A stretch of 8,982 nucleotides of DNA from NCBI GenBank assembly GCA_003695045.1, contig RFJB01000142.1:1-8982 (forward strand). Direction: 5' to 3'. Of this stretch, positions 1 to 6,547 are shown piece after piece. Below the pieces are notes generated by a model. The model ran no database searches and was not told the origin of the DNA. It worked only from the letters and a program-made list of their open reading frames with translations. How positions within the stretch are numbered: the first letter of the stretch is position 1; every line of letters begins with the position of its first letter. Origin of the DNA: Candidatus Woesearchaeota archaeon. Lineage in GTDB: Archaea; Nanobdellota; Nanobdellia; Woesearchaeales; J091. The translations under genes and the position numbers were made by a program.

Positions 1-1
1 C

Positions 2-175
2 GTTCTTGAAGACGAGAAAGTGCTCGGCACTGCCCATGTTGCCCTTGGAAACAACATCTCCTTTGGCGGCAGCGTCAATGTTCCCGTTCACATTGACGGC
101 GTGTTCAGAAAGCCAACAGTGTTTGTGGACGGGAGGAAGATTACTGAAAACGGCAAACTGCTTTTTGAGAGGTGA
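2..175 (+). CDS. M29-family aminopeptidase (aminopeptidase T type), C-terminal fragment
   Basis: The open frame enters from the left edge and ends at TGA 173-175, giving the last 57 residues of a protein. The pattern AHVALGNN, then FGG, then VHIDG followed by a PTVFVDG strand is the C-terminal metal-site region of the M29 (AmpS/aminopeptidase T) metallopeptidases. In that family the last three of five metal ligands are a His, then a His and Asp in an HxD pair; here they would be fragment residues H12, H30 and D32. The enzyme removes N-terminal amino acids from peptides in the cytoplasm. The N-terminal domain and the two glutamate ligands lie outside the window. The stop codon lies inside the ribosome binding site of the next gene, so the two are probably co-transcribed. 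The family call is by motif recognition; substrate preference cannot be seen. Confidence 0.75.
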   Translation, partial: VLEDEKVLGTAHVALGNNISFGGSVNVPVHIDGVFRKPTVFVDGRKITENGKLLFER

Positions 176-176
176 T
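170..176 (+). promoter_or_regulatory. Ribosome binding site AGGTGAT for the MBL-fold gene
   Basis: AGGTGAT is a full-length match to the usual anti-Shine-Dalgarno tail of 16S rRNA and stands four bases before ATG 181. It contains the TGA stop of the upstream peptidase gene, which suggests translational coupling. It decides the start at 181 over the overlapping in-frame GTG at 172, which lies inside the binding site itself. Confidence 0.7.
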
Positions 177-180
177 ACAG

Positions 181-831
181 ATGAATGCAGGTCCGGAACA
201 TGATGCTCTGCTTGAAGGCATCCACTGGCTTGGGCATGACAGCTTCAGGTTTGACTTCAACGGAAAGACGATATACCTTGACCCGTTCAACATTTCGGGA
301 AATGACCGCGCAGACCTTATTTTGATTACGCACGAACACTATGACCATTGCAGCGTTAAGGACATCCTGCCGTTATCTGACGAGAACACCGTGATACTGA
401 TAACTCCCGACTGCCAGAGCAAACTCAGGGACTTCAAGGGGAAGGTTGTTCTTGTAGAACCCGGAAAGTCCTATAATGTGGAAGGCGTTGTTGTGGAGAC
501 CGTGCCGGCTTATAACATCGACAAACCGTTCCACCCCCGGGAGAACGGATGGGTTGGTTACATTCTCAACCTTGGAGACAGGCGGGTTTATCATGCCGGA
601 GACACTGACAAGATTCCGGAGATGGCGTCATTGAAGAACATTGACGTTGCCCTGATTCCTGTAAGCGGCACATATGTCATGACTGCCGAAGAAGCGGCGC
701 AGGCGGTCTCGATGTTTATGCCGAAGATTGCGGTGCCCATGCATTACGGCTCCATTGTCGGAAAAGAGAGCGACGCAGAGCGCTTCGTCCGGCTTTCTCC
801 GGTTCCGTCAAAGGTCCTGGAGAAAGAGTAG
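181..831 (+). CDS. Metallo-beta-lactamase-fold metal-dependent hydrolase
   Basis: The product is a 216-residue cytoplasmic protein with no signal peptide. It has the metallo-beta-lactamase metal signature HEHYDH (H51, H53, D55, H56), a second motif YHAGDTD (H138, D141) and a late PMHYG histidine (H188), so the dinuclear metal site looks complete. The spacing and the segment AYNIDKPFHP resemble the small UlaG/UPF0173-like branch of soluble MBL hydrolases found widely in archaea and bacteria. Members hydrolyse varied esters, lactones or phosphodiesters, and many have no assigned substrate, so no reaction is claimed. It lacks the extra beta-CASP or C-terminal domains of the RNase J/CPSF and RNase Z branches. 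The start is set by the AGGTGAT site. It follows the M29 peptidase gene directly and is separated from aspS by a promoter. Confidence 0.85.
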   Translation: MNAGPEHDALLEGIHWLGHDSFRFDFNGKTIYLDPFNISGNDRADLILITHEHYDHCSVKDILPLSDENTVILITPDCQSKLRDFKGKVVLVEPGKSYNVEGVVVETVPAYNIDKPFHPRENGWVGYILNLGDRRVYHAGDTDKIPEMASLKNIDVALIPVSGTYVMTAEEAAQAVSMFMPKIAVPMHYGSIVGKESDAERFVRLSPVPSKVLEKE

Positions 832-836
832 AAACC

Positions 837-853
837 GGAAAAATCTTATAAAA
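837..853 (+). promoter_or_regulatory. Archaeal promoter (BRE + TATA box) for aspS
   Basis: A purine-rich stretch GGAAAAAT (837-844) is followed by CTTATAAAA (845-853), matching the archaeal BRE/TATA arrangement. Transcription should begin about 25 bases downstream, near 872-876. That is at or just after an in-frame ATG at 871 and leaves a short leader with a good ribosome binding site before ATG 901. The box lies only a few bases after the MBL gene stop, so aspS probably has its own transcript. Confidence 0.6.
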
Positions 854-888
854 GGAGCTCCAAACCTGTTATGAAGGCATTATATTGT

Positions 889-897
889 GAAGGTGGT
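889..897 (+). promoter_or_regulatory. Ribosome binding site GAAGGTGGT deciding the aspS start
   Basis: The AGGTG core (891-895) lies five bases before ATG 901. The earlier in-frame ATG at 871 has no such site at good distance and would translate this site as part of the protein. Together with the predicted transcript start near 874, this favours 901. Confidence 0.6.
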
Positions 898-900
898 CTG

Positions 901-2670
901 ATGATAAATAAGAAGAGCAGTGAAGATTGCGATTTCAAAACATCACTCAGGACTCATACCTGCGGAGAACTGCGGAAGAGCAACGCAGGAGAGAGTGTTT
1001 CACTGGCTGGCTGGGTTTCAAGCATAAGGACTCATGGAAGCGTTGTGTTCGTTGACCTGCGGGACAGGTTTGGAATTACTCAGGTAGTCATTTCTGAGTC
1101 GCTTCTCGCGAAAAGCGCGGAACTCAACCATATCCGAAAGGAGTCTGTTATCAGGGTGGAGGGTAAAGTCGTTGAAAAGCCTGCACCGAACAAGGCCCTT
1201 GCAACTGGCGAGATAGAGGTTCAGGCGGAGAAGGTGTTTCTTCTCAACAATTCATCTCCGATTCCTCTTGACCTTGAAAACAAGGACGCGGTTACCGAGG
1301 AGACGCGGCTGAAATACCGCTTTCTTGACTTGAGAAGAAAGGAGATGCAGCGCAATATTGCTATGCGGCACCGCATCACAAAGGCAGTGAGGGACTATTT
1401 TGACAGGGCGGGCTTTCTTGAAATCGAGACCCCCGTTCTCGGAAAGTCCACTCCGGAAGGCGCCCGTGATTATCTTGTTCCAAGCAGGGTTAACAAGGGG
1501 AAATTCTATGCCCTTCCGCAAAGCCCCCAGATTTTCAAGCAGCTCTGCATGGTTGCCGGCTTTGACCGGTACTTCCAGATTGCGAGATGCTTTCGCGATG
1601 AGGACCTGAGAGCGGACAGACAGCCGGAGTTCACGCAGATTGATGTGGAGATGAGTTTTGTTTCAGAGGAGGATATTTACAGGACTGTCGAGGGATTGAT
1701 GAAACACCTTTTCAAGGAAGTTCTGGGCGAGGACCTGAAGACGCCTTTTCCGCGGATGAGCTACGACGAGGCAATGCTGCGCTTCGGTTCTGACAAGCCG
1801 GACCTCAGGTTCGGTCTTGAGATTCATGATGTCACAGAAATATTCAAAAACACGACTTTCAGGGTTTTTCAGAATGCGGAGTGCGTAAGGTGCATCGTTG
1901 CGCCCGCAACATTCTCCAGGAAGGAGATTGACAAACTTACTGAGGTCGTGAAACTTTATGGAGCGAAGGGGCTTGCCTATTATGCTCCCGGAAGTGATGG
2001 CGGCATTGCGAAGTTCCTCAGTGAAGAGGAAAGAAACGAACTGGGCAAACTTTCCGAAGGGAAGGAATCAACATTCTTCTTCGTGGCTGACAAAAAGAGA
2101 GTTGCTGCAGAATCCTTAGGGGCCTTGCGCCTTGCTCTCGCTGACAAGCTGAACCTCAGAGGAGAAAGCAAGGAATGGAAATTTGTCTGGATTACTGATT
2201 TTCCGCTTATGGAGTGGAGCGAGGAAGAACAGCGGTATGTTTCAATGCATCATCCATTTACTTCTCCAAAAGAGGAAGACCTCGAGCTTTTGGATGAGAA
2301 TCCTGAAAAAGCGCGTTCCAGAGCTTACGACCTTACCCTCAACGGAACAGAGCTCGGGGGAGGTTCGATAAGAATTCATGATAATCAGATTCAGAAAAGG
2401 GTTTTCAAGGCGCTTAAGATATCTGAAAAGGAGGCGGAGGAGAAGTTCGGATTCCTGCTTCACGCACTTAGTTTTGGAGCCCCTCCTCATGGAGGGATTG
2501 CTTTCGGGCTTGACCGCCTTGTTGCCCTGATGACAGGCAACAGCAACATCAGGGAAGTGATTCCCTTTCCGAAGACGAAGAATGCTGAAGATCTTATGAT
2601 GGGCGCCCCTTCAGAGGTTTCGGAGGAGCAGTTGAGAGAACTGGGAATCACGGTTGAAAAGCATTCCTGA
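901..2670 (+). CDS. aspS: Aspartyl-tRNA synthetase, bacterial type with GAD insertion
   Basis: This class II synthetase attaches aspartate to tRNA-Asp (ATP + Asp + tRNA giving Asp-tRNA + AMP + PPi). At 589 residues it has the length of bacterial AspRS, not the roughly 430-440 of archaeal AspRS. Domains in order are an N-terminal OB-fold that binds the anticodon (about residues 17-115), the first part of the catalytic core with TPEGARDYLVPSR and YALPQSPQ, motif 2 with CFRDEDLRADRQPEFTQID, a GAD insertion domain (about 285-415), and motif 3 with AFGLDRLVALM (GLDR at 536-539). All key motifs are present, so the enzyme should be active. H45 in the OB-fold (IRTHGS) aligns by eye with His31 of Pseudomonas aeruginosa AspRS, a residue linked to charging both tRNA-Asp and tRNA-Asn. 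The start at 901 is chosen over ATG 871 because of the promoter and ribosome binding site. The gene is probably of bacterial origin by transfer. The deacylase gene follows after 32 bases. Confidence 0.95.
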   Translation: MINKKSSEDCDFKTSLRTHTCGELRKSNAGESVSLAGWVSSIRTHGSVVFVDLRDRFGITQVVISESLLAKSAELNHIRKESVIRVEGKVVEKPAPNKALATGEIEVQAEKVFLLNNSSPIPLDLENKDAVTEETRLKYRFLDLRRKEMQRNIAMRHRITKAVRDYFDRAGFLEIETPVLGKSTPEGARDYLVPSRVNKGKFYALPQSPQIFKQLCMVAGFDRYFQIARCFRDEDLRADRQPEFTQIDVEMSFVSEEDIYRTVEGLMKHLFKEVLGEDLKTPFPRMSYDEAMLRFGSDKPDLRFGLEIHDVTEIFKNTTFRVFQNAECVRCIVAPATFSRKEIDKLTEVVKLYGAKGLAYYAPGSDGGIAKFLSEEERNELGKLSEGKESTFFFVADKKRVAAESLGALRLALADKLNLRGESKEWKFVWITDFPLMEWSEEEQRYVSMHHPFTSPKEEDLELLDENPEKARSRAYDLTLNGTELGGGSIRIHDNQIQKRVFKALKISEKEAEEKFGFLLHALSFGAPPHGGIAFGLDRLVALMTGNSNIREVIPFPKTKNAEDLMMGAPSEVSEEQLRELGITVEKHS

Positions 2671-2702
2671 CCTCAGCCAAAGTCCTGAAAAGAGGGTTGG
2701 AT

Positions 2703-3239
2703 ATGGCTTTGAACGTCACTCAGGAGATTTTGAAGATTCTTGACGAGAATAACCTTGAATACGACTTGATTAATCATGCGCCTGTTTATACTTCAAAGGA
2801 TGCTGCAAAGGCGCGGGGAACAGAGCTCAGTCAGGGGGCGAAATCTCTTATCTGGAAGGTGAAAAACGAGTTTGTCATGACTGTGGCACCGGCACATAAG
2901 AAGGTTGATGTAAAAAAGCTTGCTTCTGTGTTTAATGTTGAAGATTCGGAGGTTTCGCTTGCAAGGCCTAAAGAGGTCAGGCAGCTCACCTACTGCAACA
3001 TCGGTTCTGTGCCCCCGTTTGGGCATGTGTTCGGCGTGAAGGTTGTTATAGACCCTTCCCTGTTCGAGAACGACTGGATTGCGTTCAATGCCGGCTCGCA
3101 CACTTCTTCCATAAAGATGAAGGCAAAGGACTATCGCCGGCTCGTTGCTGAATCAAAGAAAGGGATGACTGCAGACATTGTCCTTTCTGACTTTGAGGAT
3201 TCCCTTCTTGAGGAAGAGAAAAGAGAGGAGCAAAGCTGA
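2703..3239 (+). CDS. YbaK/EbsC-family aminoacyl-tRNA deacylase-like protein
   Basis: The 178-residue protein is a single YbaK/ProRS-associated editing domain. Family landmarks are the early VYTSKDAA segment, the conserved lysine in GAKSLIWK (K47), the glycine/proline loop GSVPPFG (101-107) and the strand FNAGSHTSSI (128-137). A charged, acidic C-terminal tail follows. Relatives hydrolyse mischarged tRNAs such as Cys-tRNA-Pro or Ala-tRNA-Pro in the cytoplasm, but specificity varies greatly and cannot be read from this sequence. The version with GSH after FNA belongs to a less studied branch rather than canonical E. coli YbaK. ATG 2703 is preferred over TTG 2697 because AGAGGG (2691-2696) is then well spaced. 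The gene lies 32 bases after aspS with no promoter between, implying one operon, and converges on the regulator gene 11 bases downstream. Confidence 0.85.
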   Translation: MALNVTQEILKILDENNLEYDLINHAPVYTSKDAAKARGTELSQGAKSLIWKVKNEFVMTVAPAHKKVDVKKLASVFNVEDSEVSLARPKEVRQLTYCNIGSVPPFGHVFGVKVVIDPSLFENDWIAFNAGSHTSSIKMKAKDYRRLVAESKKGMTADIVLSDFEDSLLEEEKREEQS

Positions 3240-3250
3240 ACTCTCGCAAA

Positions 3251-3715
3251 TCAATGCGCGTCTTCTATTTCCTCAAGGACCACCATCGTCTGTGTCTTGT
3301 CAACTCCCTCTATACCGCGAATTGTGGTAAGAAGGAACTTGTTCAGTGCAGCAACATTCGCGCACCTCAACTTCAGAAGTATGTCTGTGCCTCCCGTAAC
3401 TATGGACGCTTCTTCAACCTCATCATGCGATTTCAATATTCTTGCAATTTTATGCTGGTCCGTCTTTTGACCGTTCGGAAGCGAAGAATTGACGCTCACA
3501 AGAACATAGGCGGCTATTTGCTTCCCTATCCTTTCGTGGTTGATTAGAACTGTGTATCCCTTTATTACGCCTGTCTCTTCCATTCGCTTTATTCTGTGAT
3601 GCACCGTTGTAACCGGAATCCTGAGCTTTCGGGCTATGCTTTTCGTTGTCTGTTTTGAATCCCTTCTCAGTTCTGCAAGAATGGCTTTGTCCTTTGAGTC
3701 AAGCATCGAAATCAT
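3251..3715 (-). CDS. Lrp/AsnC-family transcriptional regulator
   Basis: The product of 154 residues begins with a winged helix-turn-helix (LDSKDKAILAEL, then the recognition helix region IPVTTVHHRIKRMEETGVIKGY) and ends in a RAM/AsnC ligand-binding domain, recognised by VTGGTDILLKLRC and the closing MVVLEEI strand. This is the normal length and order for Lrp/AsnC proteins, which form dimers or octamers, bind DNA and usually sense amino acids. ATG 3715 is chosen because GGTGGT (3725-3720 on this strand) lies four bases upstream; ATG 3706 and an upstream TTG at 3748 are alternatives. It lies downstream of tgt on the same strand but after a T-run and its own TATA-like box, so it probably has its own transcript. 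The effector and targets are unknown; the neighbours make aspartate or asparagine reasonable guesses only. Confidence 0.9.
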   Translation of the reverse strand: MISMLDSKDKAILAELRRDSKQTTKSIARKLRIPVTTVHHRIKRMEETGVIKGYTVLINHERIGKQIAAYVLVSVNSSLPNGQKTDQHKIARILKSHDEVEEASIVTGGTDILLKLRCANVAALNKFLLTTIRGIEGVDKTQTMVVLEEIEDAH

Positions 3716-3718
3716 AAA

Positions 3719-3731
3719 AACCACCAGGGTT
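3719..3731. promoter_or_regulatory. Possible autoregulatory operator of the Lrp gene
   Basis: AACC-ACCAG-GGTT is an inverted repeat with four-base arms around a five-base centre. The 13-base size resembles archaeal Lrp sites. It overlaps the predicted transcript start (about 3730) and the ribosome binding site of the regulator gene, where a bound protein could block its own expression. The arms are short, so chance is possible. Confidence 0.25.
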
Positions 3732-3750
3732 CGTGAAAAAACATTCAACC

Positions 3751-3760
3751 TTTAATATTT
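3751..3760 (-). promoter_or_regulatory. TATA-like promoter element of the Lrp gene
   Basis: Read on the - strand this is AAATATTAAA preceded by a purine-rich CCGAAAAA, a plausible BRE/TATA pair. A start about 25 bases on (near 3730) gives a leader of roughly 15 bases that just includes the GGTGGT binding site before ATG 3715. The surrounding DNA is strongly AT-rich, so the exact position is uncertain. Confidence 0.45.
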
Positions 3761-3780
3761 TTTTCGGTTTATTTTTCAAT

Positions 3781-3786
3781 AAAAAA
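3781..3786 (-). terminator. T-run terminator after tgt
   Basis: On the - strand, about 80 bases after the tgt stop, the sequence reads CTTGTTTTTTATTG. A run of T without a required hairpin is the usual archaeal intrinsic terminator. It lies just before the TATA-like element of the regulator gene, so it would separate the two transcripts. Confidence 0.4.
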
Positions 3787-3822
3787 CAAGCATTCTAAAA
3801 AGGACTGTTCTGCCAAATCTGC

Positions 3823-3848
3823 CTGAAACCACCGCCGCTTTCTTTCAG
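3823..3848. repeat. Short inverted repeat in the tgt 3' region
   Basis: CTGAAA (3823-3828) and TTTCAG (3843-3848) are perfect complements around a 14-base loop. It lies 20 bases beyond the tgt stop in the tgt transcript and upstream of the T-run. A six-pair AT-leaning stem is weak. Apart from this, the T-run, the promoter and the possible operator, I see nothing in the 152-base gap 3716-3867. Confidence 0.25.
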
Positions 3849-3867
3849 ATTTTCTCCCGGAAGAGGG

Positions 3868-5010
<1,143 letters not shown>

Positions 5011-5049
5011 TTATGAGATTTGCGTTTTATTCCATATTTGAAGCGTAAT

Positions 5050-5062
5050 CTTTTAATAAAAG
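5050..5062. promoter_or_regulatory. Shared near-palindromic TATA element for tgt and asnS
   Basis: CTTTTAATAAAAG reads almost the same on both strands, failing only at the central base. As a TATA box it predicts a - strand start near 5029, about 20 bases before the tgt ATG, and a + strand start near 5082, about 70 bases before the asnS ATG. No better box is visible in the 143-base gap, so one element may serve both genes. Confidence 0.45.
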
Positions 5063-5093
5063 CGCAACGCCCCAGAGTCATAAATCAGCCAAT

Positions 5094-5135
5094 ATGAATT
5101 ATCTGCGAGTATGGACTTATCGTAAGGGGGAATAA
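5094..5135 (+). CDS. Candidate 13-codon upstream ORF in the asnS leader
   Basis: ATG 5094 opens a frame encoding MNYLRVWTYRKGE, ending at TAA 5133-5135, 18 bases before the asnS start and in the same frame as asnS. It starts about 12 bases after the predicted transcript start and has no ribosome binding site, so it would need near-leaderless initiation. The composition is rich in aromatic and basic residues, with one Asn codon at position two. A leader peptide that couples or attenuates asnS translation is possible, but a chance ORF of this size is common. Confidence 0.2.
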   Translation: MNYLRVWTYRKGE

Positions 5136-5152
5136 TTGTAAGGGGGAATAAT
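5122..5152 (+). repeat. Perfect 15-base tandem repeat ahead of asnS
   Basis: GTAAGGGGGAATAAT occurs at 5122-5136 and 5138-5152, separated by one T, a period of 16. The second copy puts GGGGG seven bases before ATG 5154 and is the asnS ribosome binding site. The first copy contains the stop of the candidate upstream ORF. It looks like a recent tandem duplication. Confidence 0.85.
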
Positions 5153-5153
5153 A

Positions 5154-6488
5154 ATGAGTCAAAATGAAAAGAGCAGGCCGTTTCTCGACTGGCGAAGTGG
5201 AGTAATCAGCGTTCAGGAAGCCATAGAAAAAAAGGAAGGTCCCGCAAAGATAAGAGGGTGGGTTTACCGCGAGAGGAAGTCCAACAAGAGAGCATTCATT
5301 GTTGTCAGGGACAGCACTAACATAATCCAGTGCCTCGTTGAGAGGGAAGACGTCCCTGAAGACGTATGGAATGCTGTTGAGAAGATTCACATAGAAACAT
5401 CCCTGGTTGTAGAGGGAACCCTGAAGGCGGACGAGAGAGCTCCCACTGGGGTGGAGCTGGCTGTCAAGAATCTTGAGATAGTCGGTCCATGCGATATTTT
5501 CCCCATAACAAAGGACCAGTCGCCCGAGTTTCTCCTTGACAACAGGCATCTCTGGCTGAGGTCCAGAAGGATGACTTCCATTCTTAAGATAAGGAGCACG
5601 GTGACAGGCGCCATTCACGAGTTTTTCAGAAAGCGCGGCTATCATGAGTTTACACCGCCGATATTCACTCCGAATGCCTGCGAAGGAGGGGCAACATTGT
5701 TTGAAGTCAAATACTTTGATGACAAGGTTTATCTGACACAGAGCTGGCAGCTCTACGCTGAAGCTGCGGTTTTCGCTCTGGAAAAGATTTACGATGTTGC
5801 GCCGACATTCAGGGCGGAACGCTCAAAGACAAGCAGGCATCTGGCTGAGTTCTGGATGGCGGAGATGGAAGCCGCATGGATGGAGCTTGACGAGGTTGTT
5901 CAGGTCGCGAAGGACGAAGTTGAGTTCATCGTGCAGGAAGTGTTAAGAAAGAACCGCGCAGAGCTTGAACTTCTGGGAAGAGACATTTCAAAGCTTGAGA
6001 AAATAAAGCAGCCCTTCCCGACCATAACATACAGCGAAGCCCTTAAGATTCTGAAGGAAAAAGAAGGAATGGAAGTGCCATGGGGAAAGGACCTGCGCAC
6101 CATAGAGGAGGACCGCCTTATGAAGCACTTTGAAACGCCTGTTGTCGTTACAAATTATCCCAAGGAGACGATGGCGTTCTACAAGCCAAAGGACCCCAAA
6201 GACCCGAAAACAGCGCTTTGCTTTGACATGCTCGCCCCTGAGGGGTACGGCGAGATAATAGGGGGCAGCCAACGGTCAACAGACATCGAGGAACTCAAGG
6301 AAGGCCTCGAAAAGGAAGGCGAGAATCCCGAGCATTACGAGTGGTATCTTGACCTGAGAAGGTATGGAAGCGTGCCCCACTCAGGTTACGGTCTCGGAGT
6401 GGAAAGAGTGGTCGCGTGGATATGCGGGCTTGACAACATTAAGGATGCGATTCCCTTCCCGAGAACCATGCTGAGGAAGAGCCCTTAA
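5154..6488 (+). CDS. asnS: Asparaginyl-tRNA synthetase, archaeal type
   Basis: This cytoplasmic class II enzyme attaches asparagine to tRNA-Asn. The 444-residue protein has an N-terminal OB-fold for the anticodon (about 28-115) and a class IIb catalytic core. EGGATLF (177-183) is the AsnRS form of a motif that in archaeal AspRS reads with TEL. Motif 2 includes PTFRAERSKTSRHLAEFW (217-234), then PEGYGEIIGGSQR (362-374), EWYLDLRRYGSVPHSG (396-411) and motif 3 GYGLGVERVVAW (411-422). It closely resembles Pyrococcus AsnRS and is complete. ATG 5154 is fixed by the upstream GGGGG and by an in-frame stop at 5133-5135. Its presence means the cell can charge tRNA-Asn directly. The gene is divergent from tgt; no clear terminator follows, but the next gene has its own TATA-like box. 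Confidence 0.95.
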   Translation: MSQNEKSRPFLDWRSGVISVQEAIEKKEGPAKIRGWVYRERKSNKRAFIVVRDSTNIIQCLVEREDVPEDVWNAVEKIHIETSLVVEGTLKADERAPTGVELAVKNLEIVGPCDIFPITKDQSPEFLLDNRHLWLRSRRMTSILKIRSTVTGAIHEFFRKRGYHEFTPPIFTPNACEGGATLFEVKYFDDKVYLTQSWQLYAEAAVFALEKIYDVAPTFRAERSKTSRHLAEFWMAEMEAAWMELDEVVQVAKDEVEFIVQEVLRKNRAELELLGRDISKLEKIKQPFPTITYSEALKILKEKEGMEVPWGKDLRTIEEDRLMKHFETPVVVTNYPKETMAFYKPKDPKDPKTALCFDMLAPEGYGEIIGGSQRSTDIEELKEGLEKEGENPEHYEWYLDLRRYGSVPHSGYGLGVERVVAWICGLDNIKDAIPFPRTMLRKSP

Positions 6489-6516
6489 TCACATCCGGAA
6501 TCTCTGATACAGAAGC

Positions 6517-6526
6517 GTTAATATAG
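6517..6526 (+). promoter_or_regulatory. TATA-like promoter element for the HAD gene
   Basis: GTTAATATAG, preceded by AGAAGC, lies about 26 bases before ATG 6548. A normal archaeal start distance would place transcription at the ATG or a base or two before it, so the message may be leaderless even though GGGG (6541-6544) lies four bases before the ATG. Confidence 0.45.
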
Positions 6527-6547
6527 AAGTTCAGATTCCAGGGGCTT

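Noticed and set aside
871..900. Ten-residue N-terminal extension of AspRS from ATG 871
   Set aside because: The predicted transcript start falls at or after this ATG, and the extension would translate the ribosome binding site of ATG 901.
3758..3764. Seven-T run on the + strand as terminator of the aspS operon
   Set aside because: It lies over 500 bases beyond the deacylase stop and within the promoter region of the opposite-strand regulator gene; the AT-rich promoter explains it.
3716..3867. A small RNA or tRNA gene in the gap between tgt and the regulator gene
   Set aside because: No cloverleaf, T-loop or strong hairpin is visible; the 26-base inverted repeat is weak and the rest is explained by a T-run and promoter.
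5011..5153. A T-box-like or tRNA-sensing riboswitch before asnS
   Set aside because: No T-box sequence, specifier loop or terminator hairpin is visible, and T-boxes are bacterial elements.
5085..5645. 186-codon open frame on the - strand over the start of asnS
   Set aside because: It lies opposite the conserved AsnRS OB-fold and core, has no family signature, and its composition is that of a shadow frame.
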